64,000 nucleotides of DNA, taken from Singulisphaera sp. GP187. Lineage in GTDB: Bacteria > Planctomycetota > Planctomycetia > Isosphaerales > Isosphaeraceae. Location: NCBI RefSeq assembly GCF_900129635.1, contig NZ_FSRB01000003.1:992001-1056000 (forward strand), in the 5' to 3' direction. The notes beneath the pieces were generated by a model that saw only the letters and a list, made by a program, of their open reading frames with translations, was not told the origin of the DNA and did no database searches. Made by a program: the position numbers and the translations under genes. Below are positions 9,953 to 18,379 of the stretch, piece after piece (position 1 is the stretch's first letter; the number at the start of each line of letters is the position of its first letter).

Positions 9953-11369
9953 GACCGACTTTTCGTTTTTGAAGGCTAATGAAGAGGCCAACATCCCGGG
10001 GCCTCCCATCTTCTCTGTTTTTACGCCGCTGACTTCATCAGCGGACGACCCGTGTAGGTCCAGCGAAACGGCTTCGCGAATACCTTGTTGAAATAGGTAA
10101 GGAAGTTCAACAGCTTTGATTGCAGATCATTCACCGACGTGAACGAACCGCGACGAATCACCTTTCGCATGATCACTCCGAAGATCACCTCGATCTGGTT
10201 CAGCCACGAGCTGTGCTTCGGAAGATATACAAATCGAATCCGATGACTTGTGTCCGACAAGAACGCTTGCCGGCTCGCCACCGACTTCAGCACCCCACGT
10301 TTACCTTTTTTGCCCAATTCCAGGGGGATTTCACACGCCACGGCAATCTGATTCACCAGGCTTTCCGTGCAATGAATGTTCAAGTTGTCCGCTATAAATA
10401 CCCACGATCCCTCCGGGTCCAGAGTCAACGTCTGCTCGATGTGACGGACGAAGTCCGCCTCGGTTCGCGTCGGGCCAATCGTTTGAGTGAGCATCTTTCC
10501 GGTCGTTACTTCGAAGTTGCCGATCAGGCATAACGTCCCGTGTCGGATATACTCAAACTCGATCCGTTCGCACTTCTCTGCGATCATCCCCTTGGTGGGA
10601 GCGATCCGCTCCAGCGCCTGGAGACCGGTCATCTCATCAATGCAAACGGTGTGGGTCGCATCGTTCCGCTCCCGCTCCGACGCCATGAGGTACGTGACAC
10701 AGACCGTCTTGACTTGCTCCTCAAAACGTTGAGGATCCTTCTCCGTGGTGTTGAGCCAATACCGGCTCTTGTGGGGCTGCAAGGCGGCCTCATCCAGGTA
10801 ACGGCTCACCTGGGACGATGAGATCGATACCACAATGCCGCGTTTGACGACCTCATCGGCCAGTTCCCGAGCGGTCCAGTGGGTGATCGGTCGGCCCGAC
10901 TTCTCAGGCGGCTCACAAGCGATCGCCAAGATCTGGGTGACCTGCTCTGGGGTGAACTTGCTGGGGGCGCCGGGGCGTGGTTCGTCGGTGAGGACGGCTT
11001 CAATCGCATGGCGCAGTTTGGCGCGAGTCTCGCAGCATTCGATGTTGATCAGTTTCTCCCAAGCGTTGGCCCAGCGTCGTCGCCAGCGTCCGACCTGGCG
11101 GTGGACCAGACCGACCGCCTCGGCGATCTCTTGATTGCGAAGGCCGTCGAAGCCCATCAGGATGATCGAGGCGCGTTGCCGGAGTCGCGAGGGTGCCGTG
11201 GTGGCACGGGACAAAGTCCGAAGGATTTCCTGCTGGCACTCGGTAATGGTGATCTTGGCCGCCTGGCCCGGCATGACGTGTGAACTCCTGGTGGCTGGTA
11301 AGTTAGTCCATCCAGGTAATTTTGGGGTGTTCGTCAACCCCTTGGGCTATCGAATACGAAAAGTCGGTC
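9953..11369 (-). mobile_element. IS630-family insertion sequence 1 (1417 bp)
   Basis: The ends GACCGACTTTTCGT (9953-9966) and its exact complement (11356-11369) are 14-bp terminal inverted repeats. They are flanked on both sides by TA (9951-9952 and 11370-11371), the target duplication made by IS630-type elements. A single transposase gene fills the element on the minus strand. It lies between the MFS gene and a REP palindrome, and no gene is visibly broken by it. Confidence 0.93.
10021..11274 (-). CDS. IS630-family transposase
   Basis: This is the DDE transposase that moves the element. From the ATG at 11274 it has 417 residues. An N-terminal helix-turn-helix region ('ILMGFDGLRNQEIAEAVGLVHRQVGRWRRRW') is followed by the catalytic acidic residues in CIDEM, ADNLNIH and HSSWLNQIE, the IS630 DDE pattern. 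The frame is intact, so the element could be active. An in-frame GTG 63 bases earlier is less likely as the start because it lies close to the terminal repeat. Confidence 0.93.
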   Translation of the reverse strand: MPGQAAKITITECQQEILRTLSRATTAPSRLRQRASIILMGFDGLRNQEIAEAVGLVHRQVGRWRRRWANAWEKLINIECCETRAKLRHAIEAVLTDEPRPGAPSKFTPEQVTQILAIACEPPEKSGRPITHWTARELADEVVKRGIVVSISSSQVSRYLDEAALQPHKSRYWLNTTEKDPQRFEEQVKTVCVTYLMASERERNDATHTVCIDEMTGLQALERIAPTKGMIAEKCERIEFEYIRHGTLCLIGNFEVTTGKMLTQTIGPTRTEADFVRHIEQTLTLDPEGSWVFIADNLNIHCTESLVNQIAVACEIPLELGKKGKRGVLKSVASRQAFLSDTSHRIRFVYLPKHSSWLNQIEVIFGVIMRKVIRRGSFTSVNDLQSKLLNFLTYFNKVFAKPFRWTYTGRPLMKSAA

Positions 11370-11392
11370 TAGGCGCAAACGCGTCGCGAATC

Positions 11393-11444
11393 AAAGCAAG
11401 GCCATGCATTGCAATGACTGGATTGCAATGCATGGCCTTGCTTT
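11393..11444. repeat. REP palindrome A, 23-bp perfect arms
   Basis: A perfect 23-bp inverted repeat (11,393-11,415 and 11,422-11,444) with a 6-base loop (GACTGG). Its core GGCCATGCATTGCAAT matches, apart from two changed positions, the core of the palindrome at 15,327-15,366. It lies 24 bases from the end of IS630 element 1. There is no T-run, so it is not a terminator. I read it as a REP-type element of the RAYT remnant at 15.3-15.7 kb. Confidence 0.8.
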
Positions 11445-11765
11445 ACGTCGAACGCATCGCGGGACGAGTGATACCAACGTGTGACGTCAGGGCCGACGAG
11501 ATGGGTGCGAGCAATCGTCATTGCTGGGTCTCCTGGGTGAATCTAAAAAATCTATTATATTTGCCCACAATTATCCATCTTTCAGTAAACGTCATTATTC
11601 ATCAAAAATCGCAGCATGGCCCGGGGTAAAAGCTCCGCGGCAGTTGGCGGGTCAATCGGGTGCCCCGTCATTCGATCGGGCCGCGCCATGTTTTCCGGCC
11701 GTCACACCACGAACGTCGGTCCGTCATGTTTTATGCCGTCCCATTCAGGCAGTTAGGAGCATCGC
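11445..11765. other. intergenic stretch without a recognisable gene
   Basis: Together with the palindrome before it, this makes a gap of about 390 bases. It contains an AT-rich patch (about 11,537-11,615) unlike the GC-rich surroundings, which may hold the promoter of the interrupted gene at 11,766. No RNA gene or motif was recognised. Confidence 0.5.
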
Positions 11766-12262
11766 ATGCCAGACCTCGACCCCACGGAAATCACCGAGCA
11801 GATGCGCACGTTCCACGCACAGGACGTGGCCGAGCAGGATGCGTGGAAGCTACATAGCCCGATGTGGCGGACGATCTCGGCGAGATTCTACAACTTGCAC
11901 AGCATCGACCTGCGCAAGCACGTTAAATCGATCATCAAGGTAAACCCGACGATCAACGCCGGCTTCGACTTCGTGGCGGTCGATGCCGAGAAATGGGCCG
12001 ACGCGCTGCAGCACGGGGGGTTTCAGCCGGACTCGCGTGAGCGGATCCTGGGCATCCTGCCGTCGGTGGGCAGCATCGCGGCGTTGGCGACGCATGGGCA
12101 GGGGTATCGGGAGAACTCGGAGCCGAGCCTGCATTGCGCGGTTGCCAAGGATTACTGCAACGTTCACCTCGACAATGTCGGCATCCGCCTGGGCAGCTAC
12201 AACGCCAATGCGCCGCAGCACGTCGCCGACGAGCTAATTTGGCAGGACAAGATCCTTCCAGC
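11766..12262 (+). pseudogene. unknown protein, N-terminal part, split by the IS1634-like element
   Basis: The gene starts with ATG after AGGAG eight bases upstream and codes for about 165 residues before the IS begins. The product is not recognised; it has a His/Cys-containing stretch 'EPSLHCAVAKDYCNVHLD' and no signal peptide. The frame continues artificially into the IS. Joining base 12,262 directly to 14,511 (removing the element and one copy of the TTCCAGC duplication) gives a continuous 262-residue frame that passes through 'KILPAMLKIG', so this was one gene before the insertion. Confidence 0.8.
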
Positions 12263-12317
12263 CTACGTTCCGCACATCTCTGGTTCATTATCTCCGAATT
12301 TCCGGCGGCCTGCAATT

Positions 12318-14069
12318 TCAGCGATCGTAGGCCGTCGCCATGCCAAGCAGGTTCAGAATCTGGCGTTGCAACTTGGAGAGCTCGGTCGTGAATTCCACTG
12401 GCGCTTGCCCCTCCACGATCAGCTGATGACGCTGCACCTCCTCGAACAAATCAATCACCCGACGTGCCGTCGGGCGATGGCACGCTCGACCTTCCGGGTA
12501 CAGAGGCACACTCTTCACACCATCGCGTTTCATCGCCGCACGCAGTTCCCGCTCCAGCAGCGCCTCGGTCAACAGGGCCAAGAAATAGACGCAAAGCAGC
12601 GACTGGATCCGCCCCACGTTCTGCAGGTACACGGGAGCCACTTCGAAGTCTGTCTTGAGTTGCGAAAACCGCTTCTCGATTACCGGCTGACGCTTGTATG
12701 CTAATAGCAATTCTTCCTCAGTAAGCAATAACTCGTTGGTGATTAGGGGAAAGACACCGTCGACGCACATTTCCGCCGCGAGAGCAACATGGTCGATGCG
12801 GTAAGTCAATGCGATGCGAACGGTCTCCTCTTTCACGTAGCGCGTCTTGTCGTTGGGACGGCCACGCCCCTCCTGACGGTAAGTTTCCTCCCGTTTTTCC
12901 ACGACTTCGACTGTGATCCACCGGGCCAAGTCCCGCGGCTCCAGGATGGCCGCGACCGCCTCCTTGACCTTTCCGAGTTGGCGATAGCGGCTACGCGGCG
13001 AGCTGAGTTTTAACCGCAGTTCCGACAACGCCAGCAACGCACGCTCCACTTGCTGATGACGTGATGATGCGTCGACTTCCGCTTTCCGTGTGCTGTGACA
13101 CCAGATCAGACGGTAGCCCTCGGCACTGAGGGTCGCCTGGTCGGCCACGCTGTAGCGTTCCAGGAGAACTCCCTTCTCATCCCGCTTCTCATGGATCGGC
13201 TTCCAGGTCACCTGGTCCTGGTACAACAACGCGCGGAATTCGCCATCTTCGGAGCGGGTACGAGGCAGGATGCTCAGGAATCGGCCGCCGTGCTGGTGCA
13301 GGTAAGCCATGTTCTCGGCGGTGGCGAGCTTGCAGTCGGCCACATAGAGAAAGTCCCGTCGCCCGGTCAACTGGCACAGCAGGTCCCAGGTGGCACGATG
13401 AGTGCGGTCGTCGGTGGTATTCCCGCTTTCGACGCGGAAGTGAACCGGTACGCCGCCATCGCGAGTGACGGTCAGGACGTAGAGCAGTTGTTTGAGGTCA
13501 GGGCGATGATCCTTGTTGTGCCCCCAGGTAATGGCCTGGGTCTTCTGGCCCCGCATCAGGTCCTCTTGGGCCGCCTCGCGATAGTCGCCGTGGAAGGTGA
13601 TTGTGGTCGAGTCGTTATGGAGTTCGTCCAATGCGACGTTGAACTCCGCCACGGCATGGGTGGCGACGGCCAGGGTGAACGAGGGGACATTGGCGTCGAA
13701 GAGTCGGTCGAGACAACGTCCGACGCGGTCGTCGTTCCAGTGGGGCAGTTGGGCCGGGGTCAGAGCGAACCACTCGGCGGGGTGGCGACTCGCCCATTGG
13801 CCGACGCCATACATGGGTTCACGGGAGACGAGAAGGTTCTTGAGCAAGAGAAGGAGGCCGGTGGAGGTGGCGATCTTTTGGCGGGCATCCTCGGGGGGAA
13901 GGTATTGGCGGAGGAAGTCATCCAGTCGAAGTCGGCGGATGATCCGATCGAGGATGGGAAGGGCGCCGAGCCGGAAGGACTTGAGGGACTGACCGCCGGT
14001 GTGGGCCGCCTCGCCGGGACTGAGATCGGGAGCGGGATTCGACTGGCGCGGTCGTTTTTGTTCTGGCAT
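12318..14069 (-). CDS. IS1634-type (IS4-like DDE) transposase
   Basis: A 583-residue transposase. The N-terminal region ('FRLGALPILDRIIRRLRLDDFLRQYLP', then 'LLLLKNLLVSREPMYGVGQWA', 'NDDRVGRCLDRLFDAN') matches the DUF4277-type N-domain of IS1634 elements. The RNase-H-like core follows with 'ELHNDSTTITFHG', 'FLYVADCKLATAENM' and the C-terminal 'AYKRQPVIEKRFSQLKTDFEVAPVYL', where Y-(2)-R-(3)-E-(6)-K is the catalytic Glu signature. The frame is intact, so activity is possible. Confidence 0.9.
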   Translation of the reverse strand: MPEQKRPRQSNPAPDLSPGEAAHTGGQSLKSFRLGALPILDRIIRRLRLDDFLRQYLPPEDARQKIATSTGLLLLLKNLLVSREPMYGVGQWASRHPAEWFALTPAQLPHWNDDRVGRCLDRLFDANVPSFTLAVATHAVAEFNVALDELHNDSTTITFHGDYREAAQEDLMRGQKTQAITWGHNKDHRPDLKQLLYVLTVTRDGGVPVHFRVESGNTTDDRTHRATWDLLCQLTGRRDFLYVADCKLATAENMAYLHQHGGRFLSILPRTRSEDGEFRALLYQDQVTWKPIHEKRDEKGVLLERYSVADQATLSAEGYRLIWCHSTRKAEVDASSRHQQVERALLALSELRLKLSSPRSRYRQLGKVKEAVAAILEPRDLARWITVEVVEKREETYRQEGRGRPNDKTRYVKEETVRIALTYRIDHVALAAEMCVDGVFPLITNELLLTEEELLLAYKRQPVIEKRFSQLKTDFEVAPVYLQNVGRIQSLLCVYFLALLTEALLERELRAAMKRDGVKSVPLYPEGRACHRPTARRVIDLFEEVQRHQLIVEGQAPVEFTTELSKLQRQILNLLGMATAYDR

Positions 14070-14217
14070 GGACCATGGCCTCGAGAGGGATCAAATCGTC
14101 CTCGACATGCCCGCGATTGGCGACAGGCGTCGGGTTGTGATTCCCGTCGGCATGATTGTCCGAGAGTCGAGCGGGTCAAGGTGGAAAATTTTGTTGACTT
14201 GCAGAAATAATTACGCC

Positions 14218-14252
14218 TTGACGTAAGTCTAGGCCCGCAAGACTTACGTCAA
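14218..14252. promoter_or_regulatory. 13-bp perfect hairpin in the IS1634-like leader
   Basis: TTGACGTAAGTCT (14,218-14,230) and AGACTTACGTCAA (14,240-14,252) are perfect complements around a 9-base loop, about 150 bases upstream of the transposase start and inside the element. Comparable leader structures in other IS elements limit read-through transcription or translation from outside; that role is inferred here. Confidence 0.6.
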
Positions 14253-14510
14253 AAGCGAATCCTCAAGTTTGACTCCGAAAGGAGGCAGGGAACGGTTGGG
14301 ACATTGCCTTGCATGGGAAACAAGCGAAGAATCGATGGGGAACGATCACGATGGGTTGGCGGGACGAGGAGGCGTGATGTGAGCAAGTCAGTGGCGGAGA
14401 TCATGGAAGGAGCGGGTCGCGGGAGCCAATACATCAGCGTATGCCAGAAATAGCAGGAGGTGAAAATTCCGAGAAATTGCAGGCGAGATGTGCGGAACGT
14501 ATGTTCCAGC

Positions 14511-14802
14511 GATGCTAAAGATCGGCATTTCGCCGCACTTCGTCGACCTCCTGCGCCGCGCTCACCCAGTCGTTCCGAACCTCCGGCAGGTGACGGCGGT
14601 GACAAAGGAATGGCAACCGCGCGTAGGGGTCGAGCTCGACATCGCCCGCGTGCGCAGCGAGGACGCGTCGAAGCAACTGCGGGTCTACCTCGACTTCTCG
14701 CACGCGTGCAGCAACTCGACGTGCAAGCTACTCAACAATATGCAGGGCAAGACCTACAACGACGATCGCTTCATGTTCACGATCGAGGTGACGGGGCTGT
14801 GA
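14511..14802 (+). pseudogene. unknown protein, C-terminal part, downstream of the IS1634-like element
   Basis: This is the 3' half of the gene whose 5' half lies at 11,766-12,262. It encodes about 97 residues ('MLKIGISPHFVDLLRRAHPVV...' to '...RFMFTIEVTGL' and TGA). An ATG inside the right end of the IS (14,488) could by chance start a short in-frame product. No family was recognised. Confidence 0.78.
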
Positions 14803-14927
14803 ACATCGATTGCCCAGGTCACAGCGGCGTGGGTTTGGGTATGAATTAAGCAAGTGGCCGTGGTGGCTCCCCGTCCCACACGAGCCGCCAGAGCCGAAGT
14901 GAGCGGTTCAAGCCTCGCCCACTTACC

Positions 14928-15088
14928 CTACGGACTGATGAATTTGCCCCACCACAGGCTCTGATTGACCAGAAGGCTGGCCAGCGGGCCGATGACGATC
15001 CAAGCAAAACCCAGTGCCCGCCCCCACCGGTCCACTCAGCTCCGCTCATGGCGCCAACGGCCAGTGGACCGAAAAACAGAAAAGCAAT
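14928..15088 (-). pseudogene. decayed membrane-protein C-terminus
   Basis: Read on the minus strand, this fragment encodes hydrophobic sequence: 'VIAFLFFGPLAVGAMSGAE', then, after a frameshift, 'GFAWIVIGPLASLLVNQSLWWG' and 'KFISP' with a TAG stop. It looks like the last two membrane segments of a transporter or permease. There is no start, and at the other end it abuts the MFS fragment at 15,089, which lies in the opposite direction. The parent family is unknown. Confidence 0.5.
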
Positions 15089-15313
15089 GACATTCCTCTG
15101 GAATACGGCCGGGATGGCGGCCGTCACGTTTGCCAGCGGGGCTACGCCGCCTGGGGTTCGACGTTCTACCAGACGGTCCGAGGGATGTCCGCCAAGTCGG
15201 CCGGGCTCTGGATCGGCGGCTTGACCGCGATCGCCGGCCTGCTCGGGATCGCGTGCGGAACCTGGTTCGCCGACTTCCTGCTCAAGTTCACCCGCCGCGC
15301 CTACCTGCTGATG
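15089..15313 (+). pseudogene. partial, frameshifted copy of the MFS transporter gene
   Basis: This segment aligns end to end with bases 9,125-9,350 of the intact MFS gene. It has lost one G in a run of five, which breaks the frame, and has a handful of substitutions. Nearly all of the substitutions are silent in the ancestral frame (for example AAC to AAT, GGT CTG to GGC TTG, GCA to GCG); one, TTC to CTC, changes Phe to Leu. That pattern suggests decay of a diverged homologue and not a fresh copy. It ends 13 bases before REP palindrome B. Confidence 0.85.
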
Positions 15314-15672
15314 CGAGCAAGAGAAGAGGACATGCATTGCGATCCTGAGATCGCAATGCATGTCCTTAGCTGATGTTCGGAGGATACCGCCTGCGCGGCC
15401 ACGCTCCCCGACTCGGCGGCCTTGAGCGTCTCGACACGCCCCTGTTCCTCAACGTCTTCGACCCGCTGCTGGATCGAGGTGTGCTCACCCGCCTCCGGCA
15501 CCGCCATGAGGCCCGCCGCGACCGGGTTCTGGTCGATGTACGCGCAGGTCGCCAGCAACGCCTCTTCATCGAGGATCGCCACGCTCTTGTACCGGCCCTC
15601 GAAGAACGGCCCGACACAATACCCCCAAAATCGCAGATTGCCGATCAGGGGCTGATGCGGTAGTTGTCTCAC
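15301..15672 (-). pseudogene. RAYT (REP-associated tyrosine transposase, Y1 type), 5'-truncated
   Basis: The frame encodes 'FWGYCVGPFFEGRYKSVAILDEEALLATCAYIDQNPVAAGL', which matches the region after the catalytic Tyr in RAYT/TnpA-REP proteins ('W-x-GRYKS...YI-x-NPVRAGL'). The preceding part of the domain, with the His-hydrophobic-His motif and the catalytic Tyr, is missing: upstream the frame is closed by a TAA at the start region. The protein is therefore inactive as a transposase. Its 3' end runs into REP palindrome B. The remnant explains why REP-like palindromes lie in this island. Confidence 0.72.
15327..15366. repeat. REP palindrome B, 18-bp perfect arms
   Basis: The arm AGGACATGCATTGCGATC (15,327-15,344), loop CTGA and its perfect complement (15,349-15,366) form a hairpin at the 3' end of the RAYT remnant. 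Compared with palindrome A (11,393-11,444) the core differs at two positions, and both differences are matched by the complementary change in the other arm. Confidence 0.82.
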
Positions 15673-15764
15673 TTACGGCGTTACAAAGGCTCGCCGCGTG
15701 GCGACGGCAACGTCAGCAGGGTGTCGAATACGGAACAGAGTCATGTTTATCAAACATTCTGTCG

Positions 15765-15920
15765 GTGCCCCCCCCGCGCAAAGCGTCGGCCAAACAGGTC
15801 GAACTGACACGCCTGTGGACGGTGATGCCGGAGCAGGTGCAGCGGAAGACGCTCCGCTGCCTGGCGAGAATCGTCGTCGGTCACCTCGCGCGAAGGGAGG
15901 TGCACGATGAGCGCCGTTGA
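15765..15920 (+). CDS. small protein overlapping the recombinase start
   Basis: A 51-codon frame starting with GTG (VPPPRKASAKQVELTRLW...) and ending in TGA 14 bases inside the following recombinase gene. It reads like a compact helical, basic protein ('MPEQVQRKTLRCLARIVVGHLARREV'). The overlap suggests translational coupling with the recombinase. Short genes in this position accompany large serine recombinases of this type in other genomes as far as I recall, but I cannot name the family. The GTG start is not secure. Confidence 0.4.
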   Translation: MPPPRKASAKQVELTRLWTVMPEQVQRKTLRCLARIVVGHLARREVHDERR

Positions 15921-18057
15921 ACGGTCCCCAGTCACGTCCCGCAAGGCTCGCAGTCCTGTCTTGGCCTCGACCACGGCCGTCCCATGGGGGTCATCCAAGA
16001 CGAGGCCGTGCCACTTTCAACACAAGGCAAATGTCTACATGCGTCAGTCAAATCCCCTCCAGATGGTCGAAAACGGCGAGTCGCTCGCGCGGCAATACGC
16101 GCTGCGGGACCGGGCTGTGGACCTGGGCTGGCCGGCGTCGAACGTCGTGGTGATTGACCAAGACCTCGGGCTCAGCGGCCGCGGTTCGGAAGACCGCCAC
16201 GGGTTCCAGCGGTTGTTGGCCGATGTGGCGCAGGACCGCGTGGGGCTGGTTCTGGCCCTGGAGATGAGCCGCCTGGCGCGGAACAGCCGGGACTGGCATA
16301 ATCTCTTCGATCTCTGTGCTGTTCGCGACGTGTTGCTGGTCGACGAAGACGGCATCTATGACCCCAGTGACATTAACGATCGCTTGATTCTTGGAATGAA
16401 AGGTGTTATGAGTGAGATGGAACTCCATGTGATGAAGTTGAGGCTGGAACGGGGCCGGCGAAACAAGGCGGAGCGCGGCGAGCTGTTTCATTCCGTGCCG
16501 TGGGGCTACGTGCTCTTGCCGGACGGCGCCGTCACGCTCGATCCCGACGAGCAAGTCCGTGCCGCGGTCCAACGGCTCTTCGATGCGTTCCTGGAGTTGG
16601 GGACCGCTTACGCCGTGGTGCGGGACCTGCGGCGGCACGACGTGAAACTGCCAAAGCGCGACAGCGCCGGCCAACTTGCGTGGCGCACGGCCACGGTGAC
16701 GATCGTGAGCACGGCGCTGCATCATCCGCTCTACGCCGGTGCGTACTCATGGGGACGGCGCCAGACGCAGACCCACGTCGATCCCACGGGTCGGATGACC
16801 CAGGGCCGCCACCACTGCCCGTCCGAGGAATGGACCGTTCTGTTGCACGACCGCGTCGCGGCTTACATCACCTGGGAGCAGTATCTGGCGAACCAATCGC
16901 TGATGCTCGAAAACCAGCGCCGGCCGATAACGAAGGGAACGCCTGGCGGCGGCTCGGCGCTGTTGGCCGGCTTGCTCTTCTGTGGGCGCTGCGGCCGCAA
17001 GATGCTGGTCGAATATCGAACGATCCGTCAAGGTCGCTACTCCTGCACGCGACGGCGATTCGCGGCGACTGACGAAGTCTATGGCGGTCTCCCTGCGCGG
17101 GGCCTCGACGAACTCGTCACCCAGCAGCTTCTGCAAGCGCTATCGCCGGCAGCGATCGAGCTCAGCTTGTGCGCCATCGAGCACGCCAGCGAGCAACGCC
17201 GGCAGCACGGGACGCAACTGCGGCAGAACCTGGAACGTGCCACCTACGAGGTAGAGCGTGCCGAGCGTCAATACCAGGCGATCGAGCCAGAGAATCGGCT
17301 CGTGGCCCGCACCCTGGAAGCGAACTGGGAAGCGGCCCTCAAGCACCAGAGCGCGGCCCAGGATGCTTGCGATCGGTTGGAGCACGAGGAGTTGATCAAG
17401 TTAGGGGCTGTGGAGCGGTGCGTGCTGGAAGCGTTGAGTCATGATATCCCCATGCTCTGGCACGCGCCGGAAACGACTGCAGGCGAGCGGAAGGAGATGT
17501 TGCGCTGCCTGATCGAGCGGGTTGAGGTCACCAGGCGTAGCACGGGGCAGCAGACAGCAGTGGCGATCCGATGGGCGGGAGGCTTTGAGAGCCGGCACGA
17601 GCTATGCCGCGCAGTGTTTGCATATGAGCAACTCGACAATTACGAGGAATTGCTGGCTCGCCTTGGTGCGCGGCGCGGGGCCGGTTGGCGGGCGCCGCGG
17701 ATCGCCGAGCAGCTCAATGCGGAAGGCTTCCGGACGCCGAAACAACGAGGAGCGTTCACGGCCGACGTGGTCCGCTCACTGTTTCCGCGTCTGGCGGGGC
17801 AGGCGGAAGGCGAAAACGCGTCGGGCCCACAACCGCCGCGATGGTCGGCGGACGCGCTGGCAGAGCGGCTGGGAATCCGGGTGAAGAAGTTGAAAGATTG
17901 GGTACGATGCGGATGGGTGCAGGCGCTTGAGCGGCCGTTTGACGGCGTGTGGATTCTTCACGCTGACGAACGGGAACTGAAACGACTCGAATGCAGGGTC
18001 GCGTTGAGTCGCAAGGGCCGGCACTATCCTGCTGACCTCGATGGAGAGCCCGTTTGA
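15907..18057 (+). CDS. large serine recombinase
   Basis: A 716-residue serine integrase/recombinase. The resolvase domain (about residues 42-185) has the catalytic serine in 'VYMRQSNP' (Ser48, preceded by Arg46) and the conserved 'ALEMSRLARNSRDW' with two active-site Arg residues. The recombinase domain follows to about residue 330, then a zinc-ribbon segment starting 'LLFCGRCGRKM'. A coiled coil of about residues 430-510 comes next, with a long C-terminal extension ending in a helix-turn-helix-like stretch ('DALAERLGIRVKKLKDWVRCGW'). The second Cys pair of the ribbon appears incomplete. The first 40 residues are atypical, and the true start could be later. It probably mobilised part of this island; no attachment sites were identified. 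Confidence 0.85.
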   Translation: MSAVERSPVTSRKARSPVLASTTAVPWGSSKTRPCHFQHKANVYMRQSNPLQMVENGESLARQYALRDRAVDLGWPASNVVVIDQDLGLSGRGSEDRHGFQRLLADVAQDRVGLVLALEMSRLARNSRDWHNLFDLCAVRDVLLVDEDGIYDPSDINDRLILGMKGVMSEMELHVMKLRLERGRRNKAERGELFHSVPWGYVLLPDGAVTLDPDEQVRAAVQRLFDAFLELGTAYAVVRDLRRHDVKLPKRDSAGQLAWRTATVTIVSTALHHPLYAGAYSWGRRQTQTHVDPTGRMTQGRHHCPSEEWTVLLHDRVAAYITWEQYLANQSLMLENQRRPITKGTPGGGSALLAGLLFCGRCGRKMLVEYRTIRQGRYSCTRRRFAATDEVYGGLPARGLDELVTQQLLQALSPAAIELSLCAIEHASEQRRQHGTQLRQNLERATYEVERAERQYQAIEPENRLVARTLEANWEAALKHQSAAQDACDRLEHEELIKLGAVERCVLEALSHDIPMLWHAPETTAGERKEMLRCLIERVEVTRRSTGQQTAVAIRWAGGFESRHELCRAVFAYEQLDNYEELLARLGARRGAGWRAPRIAEQLNAEGFRTPKQRGAFTADVVRSLFPRLAGQAEGENASGPQPPRWSADALAERLGIRVKKLKDWVRCGWVQALERPFDGVWILHADERELKRLECRVALSRKGRHYPADLDGEPV

Positions 18058-18377
18058 AGGCTGGAACTATTATCAGCATTCTTAAATACTGTGACTACTC
18101 AATTCGGCCGATAGTTGTTTTGCCGAGGCGCATCTCTGTGCCAGCCCGAGGCACTGGTGCCTTTCAATTCGTCAAACAAGGAGAATGGAGGTAGTATGAG
18201 CGACCCTTCAAGAACGCCCCGCGCGCCCCTTCCTCGCGATTGACCAGGCGCGTCAGCGGTTCCTTGAGGGGGTGTCGTTCGCGTCCCCCCCCCCCCCCCC
18301 GGGGCCGGTGCAAGATCTATTATTCTACGGCCTCGCACAGCGGCGCATTTCAGACAAGCATCCGCATCAGCAGAGCC
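18058..18377. other. gap with degenerate coding remnants and a C16 tract
   Basis: There is no intact gene. A ribosome-site-like GGAGGTAG precedes an ATG at 18,195 whose frame closes after 14 codons, which may be the stub of a lost gene. A run of 16 C residues (18,285-18,300) followed by GGGG lies in the middle. The right end is the original downstream flank of the lipoprotein-like gene at 19,541, now separated from it by IS630 element 2. Confidence 0.5.
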
Positions 18378-18379
18378 TA

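Larger units (their letters stand above)
12263..14503 (-). mobile_element. IS1634-like insertion sequence (about 2241 bp)
   Basis: The ends carry the 17-bp inverted repeat TACGTTCCGCACATCTC (12,264-12,280, complement at 14,485-14,501). The flanks carry the direct repeat TTCCAGC at 12,256-12,262 and 14,504-14,510, which fits a 7-bp target duplication. The outermost bases differ by one between the ends, so the exact border is uncertain by a base or two. The element carries one transposase on the minus strand and about 430 bases of leader with a perfect hairpin. It interrupts an unknown gene. Confidence 0.88.

Noticed and set aside
18285..18304. Functional phase-variation tract (C16 followed by G4)
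   Set aside because: No open frame or promoter uses the tract; it lies in a gap with decayed sequence and may also be a sequencing artefact.
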